A stretch of 64,000 bases of DNA from Zarea fungicola (Eukaryota; Ascomycota; Sordariomycetes; Hypocreales; Cordycipitaceae), in assembly GCA_900169235.1 (NCBI GenBank), contig FWCC01000006.1, positions 62,001-126,000 of the forward strand, read 5' to 3'. Both the position numbers and the translations under genes were made by a program. The notes under the pieces were generated by a model. It ran no database searches and was not told the origin of the DNA. It saw only the letters and a list, made by a program, of their open reading frames with translations. Positions within the stretch are counted from its first letter, which is position 1, and each line of letters starts with the position of its first letter. This document shows positions 55,773 through 64,000 of this stretch, piece by piece.

Positions 55773-58175
55773 CTACATAGTTATAGAGGTATCGATCCAC
55801 CACGGCGCCAATGAAGCCAGGTCAAAGTCTTCCAGAGTCGACTCAATATAAGAACCAGGCGTTTCCATCGTAAAGTTGCCCGGGAAACTGTCCATAGATT
55901 GAGCTATTCCATCCAGAGACCCAGATGTTGTACCCGGCTGCGCCAATGGATACGGCACGCCTCGCATCCTCTCGTCAGAAAGCCCTGACATCAGATCCGG
56001 CACTGCGGCAGACCGAACACCGCCCAATGAATCGCCCCTCTGCATTTCGCGCACGTACCGGGCCTTGGCCATTAATCGCCTGACGGGGCCCCAAAGCGAT
56101 CCCTTTTGATCGTGCCCCCTGCCTTCCCATCCGTCCATCACGGTGGTAATACACTGCCACGCGCGGTCGCATTCTGCAGACGGCGGCCGGGAGCAAATCT
56201 CGGATAGAATGAAAGCTATGGCGTGCCACTGCACATGCGTCTTGCCATGCCATGCCCACTTGGCAAGGTCTCTATCCGTAAGAAGTAAATTCGACAGCTC
56301 GAGAACTTCCATGGAGATGGAGAAGAGTCGATTGCGAGACGCTGCGCTCAGACTTGATGCGTGTGCATCCTTGTGTCCCAAAGGATAAAGCACCACCAAC
56401 CTTGTCCGTGCGATAATCAAGCGTGAGACCACTGTATAAAAGCGTTGGAAAGGCTGCGAGGAATCATAATGCCTTAGATATCGATCCTCAAAGAGTAGCC
56501 GCAAATCTTCCACCAGCGCCTCTCGATCTTTTACGGATAGACTGCCGTTGGCTAGGCCAGGGATTCTCAGACTGGGGGGTGCGTAGCCAACCTTGCATCC
56601 TGTTCTCATTGCCTCACACCGAATCAGGCAGAATGTCATCTCGGTCGGTCCATCGCGCTCTGGGGGTAACTCTGACATTTGTTGGCTCAGATCGCCATCA
56701 TTTACGTTGAGTGGCAGCTTGGTGTCGAAGGTGGCTTCGTGGATAATTGGCTCGTAGCCATGGTACTCGGAGGATCGAATATCGAGTAGGCAGATATGAT
56801 ACCACAGTCGACGGCGTACCTCTATCTCGAGTGGTTTCAACCCGAATATGGTTCCGTCTCGATGAAGGCCCATGGCCTGTGCGATGCGCAGCACCAGAGG
56901 TATCAGCGACCATGCCGTGCGCGAGTCGTCTTCGTTTCTTAGGGCGGAAAGAAATAGCACTACTGCCTGTAGCAAAAGTATGCTCCGCGTATTCAACAAA
57001 TCGGCTCTCGTTATAGCCTGCTCCACCGCAAAACGGTATGTCTCTAAAGCCGTGTTGGAGGATATGCCGAGGATGCTCTCCCTTCTCTCAGGGTCCGCAC
57101 TGAGAATCGCCGAGTAGTATATGGCAAACAGAAGGGCCTCTGTGTTCCGGTCCAGAGAATCCAGGGTCTCGATGGCATCCCAGTATAGCCGGGACGTGGT
57201 GGGCATATGAAATATATGCACCAACGGCAGCACGTTCTCAGTGAACAGGCTCAGCAGCGCGACGGATTGGAACAGAGGTGGGTGCTGTGCACGCATGGAG
57301 TCCGAGACTCCTGAAAATCCAAAGATGGTGGTGGTCGGCTGTAGAGGAGTGCCAAATTTGGACGCGGGCGTCTGGCTGTGCGTACAGCTTCCATCTTCGG
57401 ATACTGGTTCGTATAGCATATCACGCAACTCTTCTATCTACATGTAAATCCTTCATTAGTTGATTGCTGCTTGGGCAGAAGCAAGGCGATGGGAACATGC
57501 CTCGTTTGCTAGGTTTGCCCATAGGATACTACTAATGTAGTGGCTTCTTGTGTCTTGTACTATTAAACGGCCAAACTGCTGCTCAACAGAAGTGTCGGCT
57601 TTCAGAAGTTCGGATCCGGCTCGGGGCTTCTCTCGAACCTGCATGACTGTGGAGGCACCTACAGGACCACCTGTAGGAGCACCATAACCTCCGAAGGCAG
57701 CCTCACGCTCTGACGTTAACCGTTTTATGACTTGTTCGAGGCTGCGCAGCTTATCCATCACTTGAGCATTAAGAGTGCTGGTATTTCGAGGTCGTTTGGG
57801 CGCTCTTCCCGGCCCGAACGGATATGTGCATTCGAATCTGGACCGAATGCAGCAAGAGCAGGGCTGTTGGCGGTCACACTTGACCTTGCGCTGCCGACAC
57901 AATGTGCAGCTTCGCGGGTGGCGTGGAGGGTTTGGTGAGTGCACGTTGGCAGACTCGCCTGTGCTGGCGTTGTCTGTCGCAGTACCGGCGGTCAAGGTAG
58001 GATCATCGACAAGTTTGAGAGGCGACGCACGAGTTGTTGATTTGTCGTTCATACTGCCTATAGAGCGATTATCGAGGGTGATGTCCTCTTGTCCATGGCT
58101 TGCGGGCGCCGTCGTGTCCGCGCGAGCTGTATCCATTCTCAGCTTATCTGCAGCGCCAAGGAAATGCACAAGCAA
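55773..58175 (-). CDS. Zn2Cys6 fungal transcription factor
   Basis: Two exons, 58175-57501 and 57437-55773, joined over a 63 bp intron that starts GC rather than GT (GAG|GCATGT) and ends ATGTAG after a CAACTAATG branch site. Joining gives ANLANEIEELRDMLYEP, matching the usual block at this point in such regulators, and no GT donor gives the right frame. The product is 779 residues (766 if the Met at 58136 is the start). A Zn cluster spans residues 90-116 with spacing CX2CX6CX5CX2CX6C, followed by a short coiled region (DKLRSLEQVIKRL). The fungal-specific regulator domain spans the middle (RRRLWYHICLLDIRSSEYHGYEP). It is divergent from the MFS gene and may control it. Confidence 0.9.
57438..57500 (-). 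other. GC-AG intron
   Basis: A 63 bp intron in the transcription factor gene with donor GCATGT, branch-like CTAATG and acceptor GTAG. It is phase 0 and the only frame-consistent solution found. Confidence 0.7.
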
Positions 58176-59359
58176 TGATGTGCAAGGTTCAAGCGAAGCT
58201 TTGTTGATAGATACAAGGAAAAAGTCTGATAGTTTCCGTGGTACTCTGTGGATTGGGGGGTTTGTGGATTCGGGTTTCGTTATTTGTGACGGGACAATTA
58301 TCAGTCACCTCGGATTAAAGGGCACTAACGAATCCCTCCTATTGTTGAGTAACTGAACCTTGTAAAGTTGTCGGTAGAAAACCATTGAAAACCGTAAGAT
58401 TTGCTGACAAGGCTGCTTTGCCACTGACCACTCGCTATAGTGTCTACTGTGCCGCCGTTTATTGGCAATCTACAGTACGCTGCTAATTTCAGTAGGTTCA
58501 CTATGGGGAATGGGACCTCACTTCTAAGGCGGCTCCTCAAAACTCGGCTCTGTCTTGGTCACACTGTAGCCACTTGTTTTGCACGTGCCAGCGCCTTCGC
58601 TTTAAACTGCCTGAGCTATCTCCGATGCGGGATCGAACTCTCGAGCTTGCGACGGTTATCTTGCGGAGCCACACGGCCATCTATGCCTATTTGCGTGATT
58701 GCCTCGGGTGTCATTATTACTTTGATAGCCGATAGTGGGCTTCGAACGCCTCCCGTGTCATCGGCGGGGGGGGTGGTATCAAACAGGCTTCGGATAGCTT
58801 ATGCGAAGTAGCGATTGGAGGGATTTCGGGTGGGGAAACATACAGGGGATGAATGATGGGCAATCATGGGCAGCGACGCGGGCGAGCTTACGGCGAAACG
58901 ATCGTGACTTCGGTGAATGGGGCATAGGCCGGCGCGGCGTCCCGTGTCTCCAGATGCCGATTCGGGGCCATTGCCTCCGAGTCAGCGTAGAGGAATACGG
59001 TAGACAAACACGTACTCGGGAGGAATAGAAAACTTGACCAGCCTGAATCCCAACTTGAAGAGAGGAAGTTGCTACTTATACTACTTTTATCTTCTTTATT
59101 TTCCCTATCATTCTTGTCCTTTTATTGCTCGTACCCTTTTCAGCTCTACCGTTCTATATACTAATATAGCTATCCAACCACTACTTTGAAACACACGTAT
59201 GGGATCTCTCTGTTTATTCTCTTCAGCTGAGATTCGACCTTTCATTTCCCAATTTTGGATCCGGCCTACGTTTTGCGCATTTTCCTGAAAGTTCTTTCAC
59301 GCCGTTATACCGCCTCTGCCAACCATCTCTAATCGCCCTCCCCTATCCCGACAGTCACA
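58176..59359. other. Divergent promoter region
   Basis: About 1.2 kb between the regulator and the MFS gene. It contains B-box-like fragments on the minus strand (near 58635 and 58747) that do not fold as tRNAs, and pyrimidine-rich leader sequence at ~59085-59160 before the MFS start. Confidence 0.5.
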
Positions 59360-60845
59360 ATGCCCGTTCAAAACCACGATCCAGCATCGGGACACCAATC
59401 GACACCCCCCAGCCTCAAAGGCGGGACCGCCAAGCACCACCCTGACACCTATGACTTGGAACAGGGCCTCAACATGGAGGGCAAATCAGCAACTGCCCCT
59501 CCAGCAGCCGGTGGATGGGGAGATGACTGCCCTGATGGCGGAGTAGAGGCCTGGCTGGTGGTGTTCGGAGGCTGGTGCGCCCTCTTCTGCACTTTTGGGC
59601 TGATCAACTGCGTCGGCGTATTTCAGCAGTATTATCTGGCCCATCCTCTATCTGATTATAGTTCTTCGGACGTTAGCTGGATTACGTCTGTTCAAATTTT
59701 CTTCATGGTATTTTGCGGTGTCGTGGTAAGTCTCCTGGCCACTCTCTCTTCTTCAAAATTCATTCATATAATGTCTGATAATTATACCAGTGGGGACGCG
59801 TTTTTGACACTTACGGATCCAAATACCTGCTCTGGGGAGGCTGCATCACCTACATCTTCGGCCTCATGATGACCTCGCTCTCTACTAAATACTACCAATT
59901 CTTCCTCGCCCAGTCGGTCATCGCCTCAATCGGCTCCAGTGCCGTCTTCAACTGCTCCATGGCCTGCATCGTCTCCTGGTTTAACAGCCGCCGCGCCGCC
60001 GCCTTTGGCATCCTCGCCTCGGGTTCCTCCGTCGCGGGCGTGGTGCTGCCCATCATGATGGACAAGTTGATTCACAGGGTCGGATTTCCGTGGATGATGC
60101 GCTCCATCGCATTTATGTTTTTGGTCTTGCTAGGGATTGCCTGCGTGACGGTCAAGCCGAGGGTGCCGCCTCGTCCTAGACCGTTTGTGCTCGCCGAGTA
60201 TGTGCAGAGCTTGAAGGAGTTGCCCATGGCCTTGACCGTCTTGTCGTTTTTTCTCTTCATGTGCGGCATGTTCTTGCCATTCAACTACATCCTGCTCCAA
60301 GCAAGCGCCGCGGGAATGTCAACGGAGCTAATCCCCTACCTGCTTCCTATTCTCAACGCTGTTAGGTGAATATCCGATACACTACAAGCTTGCAGCAGCA
60401 TAAACTGATTCGTTTCAGCATCTTTGGTCGCATCCTCCCCGGAATCTTAGGCGACAAAGTCGGCAAATACAACGTCATGATCGGCATCACCTTACTGTCC
60501 GGCCTATTCTGCCTCGCCGTCTGGATCCCCGTCAAATCCACCGCCGGCATCGTCGCCTTCGCCGTCATCTTTGGCTTCTCCTCTGGCGGCTACTTCACCC
60601 TCGCCCCGACCATCATCGCCCAGATTTCCGACGCTCGCCAGATTGGCACCCGCGTCGGCACTGCCTTTGCGATCCAGTCCCTCGGCGCCCTGCTGGGCAG
60701 CCCCGTGGGAGGCGCCATCGTCGCGGGCCAACACGGTGATTTTCTTGGGCTGCAGCTGTTTTGCGGATGTAGCATGTTTGCTTCGGTTATTGCGTTTTTG
60801 GCGGCGAGATACTGTCTTGTTGGGTTCAAAATGGTCAAGGTGTAA
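59360..60845 (+). CDS. MFS transporter, monocarboxylate (MCT/MCH) type
   Basis: Three exons: 59360-59725, 59791-60365 and 60419-60845; introns are 65 and 53 bp. The product is 455 residues. A ~50-residue hydrophilic N-terminus precedes [15 protein letters not shown], the conserved entry to helix 1 in fungal MCT-like transporters. After the first splice comes [17 protein letters not shown], the loop 2-3 signature; after the second, [20 protein letters not shown], the equivalent motif in the C-terminal half. About 12 membrane segments are expected. Family members move monocarboxylates, riboflavin or secondary metabolites across the plasma membrane; the substrate cannot be told. Its position between a Zn2Cys6 regulator and a flavin oxidase suggests a shared pathway. 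Confidence 0.9.
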
Positions 60846-61606
60846 GTGAGGGGACAAGAAAGGAGCACAGAGGAAATGTATTTTGGTATTATGGCAGAGT
60901 TGAGCGCGGCAGACCATCCCAGCGCGCTCCGAGTAGCTGAGAAGAGCGGTTTTTAACTTTTCGGCGACAGAGGATTCGTCTGCAGCCTTGGATACTTGGT
61001 TAGCGAGCACAGCAGCGGATTCAATAGCCTGGTTGCCTCCCAAGTCGATAATCACACCCCGCGCAATAGTTACCCCTCACTAGTTAGCTACTACTGTGGC
61101 TTTTCTTAGCTTCTACTAGATGCTCCTGGCGCCTTACCCTGGGATTCCTGTGTCATGGCTCTGGATTGTCCACCGCCGTTTAGGACAAGCCCAACGAGGC
61201 GACTGAAGGTCAATTTCACAAAAGAAAATGCACACAAAACATCATGGTAAACTTGATCACTCTCAAGTACTAGCTCGGTTGTTGTTCACAATGAGGTATG
61301 ATGCCAAGACCCGTGGTTGTACTGGTACCAGATACCAGCGCACTCGTAGCATCTATGATTCAGCTAGTTAATAGGATCTACCTGCATCGGGGCTAATCGT
61401 AGTGGCGCCCATCAACGAATCAAAATAACCCCTCCAAAGCAGGCTGGTGTTGCAAACGTGTTACTGGCTACTCTATGCGAGCTGAACATGGCCAGAGTCA
61501 TACCCCTCGTGTTCCTTGGTTTCACCAACGCATACGTAGAAGGCAGCTCATTTCCACTTTTCATCATCAAGTATTTATCCCTCAGCCTGCATCAAAACTT
61601 ATAAAA
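60846..61606. other. Intergenic region
   Basis: 3' UTR of the transporter gene and promoter of the FAD oxidoreductase gene. No other coding signal. Confidence 0.5.
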
Positions 61607-63043
61607 ATGGCAGATTTACTGGTTTCACTAAGCGCAAAGGGAATTCGCCTTGTTGCCCCAGCCGATGCCAGCTTCCACGAGTTATGTAACAGCTATACGG
61701 GCGTGCAGGAGAGCGCTAACCCGAGCGCTGTCGCCCTCCCCGACTCAGTTGATCAGGTGCAGGACATTGTTCAGGAATGCATCGCTGTAGGCAAACCAAT
61801 TGCTGTCCGCGGTGGCGGCCATGATGTGTACAAGCGATACACCAAAGCGGGTGCCATCCTGATCGACTTGAGATTGCTCAAAACCGTCACTGTATCGGAC
61901 GACAAGAAGACAGCTACGGTCGGCGGCGGCGTCACCAGCGAGCAGCTGCTTGCGGAATTAGAGCCTCTGGGACTTCAAGCTGTGACAGGCACTGGCGCGA
62001 CCGTGGGCTTCACGGCATGGAGCATGGGCGGTGGCTACGGCCCGCTGGACTCGCAGTATGGCCTCGGCGCCCATCAGATTGTCGGCGCCAAGGTGGTCAA
62101 TGGCCACGGCAAGCTAATCGAGGCCGATGACCGTCTTCTCAAGGCCATTCGCGGCGGCGCTGGTTTCTTTGGCATTACCGTCGCCCTTACTGTCAAGGTG
62201 TATCCTCTAGATGGGGTAAGCCGGCCCAGCTCGAATTCGTGCAGCGTGACGGGTGAAATCTTTTACTAATATTCTCTGAAATAGATACAATCCGGGATCT
62301 TTCTCTTTGAGTCTTCAGATCTTGAAAAGACAACCACAGACGTCCTCACCGCATACAACAAACTGACGGAGAGTGGTCTGCCTAGCAACCTCTGCCTCAC
62401 GCCCACAATTATGCCTTTGCCAGTTGCCGGCGTCGTATTTGCATTGTCCTTCATTTGGAATGGTCCTGCGTCCGATGAATCTCGCTTATGGGCCGAAAAG
62501 GTCGGTGCCTGTGCCGCACGACTCCCTGGTCCTCCCGTTCAGACGACCACCATGTTGGCTGTTCTGCGCAACTTGACCAAGATTGTCCGACAAGAAATCC
62601 GTGGCAACACTCAAAGTGTTGCTATTACCCACTTCTCACGGGAAACCATCTCTGTTTTGGCGGCCCAGGCAGTCAAGATCCCAGCTGCTGGCAATGGCGG
62701 CTTCTTAATGATCCCGGTCCGCGCCGACAACCCGTCTTGTGCGAGCACGGCACCATCATCAGTGATACCATATGGTACGCCTCATATTAACCTTAATATT
62801 TTCGGAATTGTGGACATTGCCGGCCCGGAACAAGTTGAGCAGGCCATGGTGAGCTGGGCTCAAGAAGCCAGGAACGAACTTGTCAAAGTCGACGCTGTGG
62901 CCAATTTTACATACCTACCAATCACTCATCCCGATCATCTCTGTATTGAGGATATATACGGTGAGAACATGGAGTTTATGCGCCAGGTCAAGAAGCAGCA
63001 GGACCCTGAAAATGTGTTTAACAATGGACTCGTTCGGCTGTGA
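61607..63043 (+). CDS. FAD-linked oxidoreductase, BBE-type
   Basis: Two exons, 61607-62215 and 62285-63043, with a 69 bp intron (GTAAGC donor, AATAG end), give 455 residues. The start at 61607 precedes the domain; an upstream in-frame Met at 61475 adds an unlike leader. The FAD-binding PCMH domain has VRGGGHD, where H72 would carry the 8-alpha-histidyl FAD bond, then ATVGGGVT and GFTAWSMGGGYGPLDSQYGLGAHQIVGAKVVNG. The BBE segment is at the C-terminus (YGENMEFMRQVKKQQDPENVFNNGL). No clear second Cys for a bicovalent FAD was found, and there is no signal peptide, so the enzyme is probably intracellular. Relatives oxidise sugars, alcohols or secondary-metabolite intermediates; the substrate is unknown. 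Confidence 0.9.
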
Positions 63044-63437
63044 TTTTCAACCTCGCGAATGGGAAGAAAAGGGAATAGTCCATTAAGCTCTGCAATGTAC
63101 TTGACATAGTTGTCGTTGGAATTACGAGGCTATCAAGTATTTCTATGAGATCACAAGCCCAGGGGCGAGTTTCCAATGGCGGCTTAGGCAAATTTGGCTA
63201 TGTCGAGGTACATCTTCCCAACCATTCCAAGCATTTCATGTCTAAACTTGTCCTTGAATTCATCATGGGTCCATTCCATAGTTTAAAATGTCGATATAGG
63301 GAAATAGATACTAAATCAACGAGGTAATTCATGTGCTGAAAGTTAAGCCTATGCTACATGTTTCTAAACTGACGATTTAAATGCGTAGTATAGCTATACC
63401 ATGCATGACCTCGAATTTACTACCTGGTTCTCCAACC
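63044..63437. other. Convergent intergenic region
   Basis: 3' flanks of the oxidoreductase and the right-edge secreted gene. No other feature was seen. Confidence 0.5.
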
Positions 63438-64000
63438 CTAGAATTCCGTACATCCACTTCCTTCCTTGGGGGTAAGCTGAATCAACTTGTAAGTTTTCTT
63501 GGGGTCGTAGTGGGCCGTGTTGTTAAAGTAATCACCCGTGACTACTTTGTCCACCCTTTCGTAGTTCGACGGATCAGCACAGGCAGCAGAACTAGTACCC
63601 TCAATGGCTGGTGCTGCACCCGATTCATTGTCGCCCTGCGCAAATCCACAAGGCCAGTGCTTGCTTGCGCGAGGATTGTCGTAGTTCCACCAAATCCAGT
63701 ACCACTCGTCTCCATATTGCCAAGTTCCAGTTTGATATGGCCCTTTGCAGTGGTATCCATTATTCATGCACTGGTTCCATATCTCGTTGAATGCTCCCTC
63801 GAGATTAACGTTGTAGCCGTTCTTCCATTGAGCTTGGAGTTGGAGGTAGTTGGTGTAGTATTTGTCATAGCTGCAGACATAATCGGCGTCCTTGTCGTCC
63901 CCGTTCGCAATGATGCGTATGCAAGCCTGAAGACGATTCCAGGCTTCGCCCGAAGGGACACGTTCGAGGGTGAACAGATTACCGCAATTTGCAGCCTGGC
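63438..64000 (-). CDS. Cysteine- and tryptophan-rich protein, 5' end outside window
   Basis: The frame is open from the right edge to the stop at 63438, giving the C-terminal ~187 residues; the start and any signal peptide lie beyond 64000. Eight Cys are visible (NCGNLF, ACIR, VCSYD, QCMNN, HCKG, PCGF, ACADP, GCTEF), with a strongly aromatic stretch (GTWQYGDEWYWIWWNY). The Cys spacing and many Asn/Tyr/Trp residues suggest an extracellular disulfide-bonded domain. It does not clearly match the other secreted proteins in the window. The family is unknown. A Met at 63767 is internal, since the frame continues upstream with the same composition. Confidence 0.65.
   Translation of the reverse strand, partial: QAANCGNLFTLERVPSGEAWNRLQACIRIIANGDDKDADYVCSYDKYYTNYLQLQAQWKNGYNVNLEGAFNEIWNQCMNNGYHCKGPYQTGTWQYGDEWYWIWWNYDNPRASKHWPCGFAQGDNESGAAPAIEGTSSAACADPSNYERVDKVVTGDYFNNTAHYDPKKTYKLIQLTPKEGSGCTEF

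Noticed and set aside
58600..58790. Two tRNA-like fragments on the minus strand with ttcgatccc and ttcgaagcc segments
   Set aside because: Neither T-arm pairs correctly and the upstream halves do not form D or anticodon arms.
1..64000. CRISPR arrays, bacterial operons, replication origins
   Set aside because: The window is eukaryotic with spliceosomal introns; no regularly spaced direct repeats of CRISPR type were seen.

Overview
The window is nuclear DNA from a filamentous ascomycete. The evidence is many 47-105 bp introns with GT..AG ends and CTAAC/CTGAC-like branch sites, intergenic regions of several kb, and fungus-specific proteins: a Bbc1-type SH3 protein with its C-terminal cysteine-proteinase-fold domain, a Zn2Cys6 regulator, a NACHT-ankyrin NLR and an aspergillopepsin. 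The many small secreted cysteine-rich proteins, amylase, protease and NLR suggest a host- or litter-associated Sordariomycete, perhaps Hypocreales. That placement is inference; nothing here fixes the genus.

Layout. 1-1.7 kb: the 3' end of a probable box C/D snoRNP factor and an HD phosphohydrolase, convergent. 1.7-17.8 kb: AT-rich and gene-poor, with isolated genes for small secreted proteins (a 14-cysteine protein at 2.2 kb, two paralogues at 5.4 and 10.0 kb, one at 6.5 kb), a GPI-anchor-like surface protein (13.4 kb) and a secreted SMP-30-like propeller (15 kb). 17.9-21.6 kb: an alpha/beta-hydrolase-NACHT-ankyrin NLR in four exons. 21.6-25.6 kb: another AT-rich stretch with one intron-split secreted protein gene (23.4 kb). 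25.6-30.1 kb: an ABCC-type ABC transporter.

31.7-40.3 kb is a GC-rich core block: a spartin-like senescence-domain protein, gamma-tubulin complex component 4 and Bbc1. 41-46 kb returns to accessory content, with three secreted proteins (one with 11 cysteines in its second exon). 46.9-47.2 kb has a possible solo LTR. 48.4-52.5 kb holds an AYR1-like SDR and an alpha-amylase with an N-terminal CBM21-like domain; 52.7-54.0 kb an aspergillopepsin. 55.8-63.0 kb holds a Zn2Cys6 regulator, a divergent MCT-type MFS transporter and a BBE-type FAD oxidoreductase, a possible small catabolic or biosynthetic unit. A secreted cysteine-containing protein runs off the right edge.

Genes for secreted products often carry a TATA-like box roughly 70-140 bp upstream of the ATG; no TATA motif was picked out for the core genes, one of which has a long pyrimidine-rich leader. 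Exon boundaries were derived by hand from reading frame, splice signals and conserved motifs. No alignment, expression data or database search was available.
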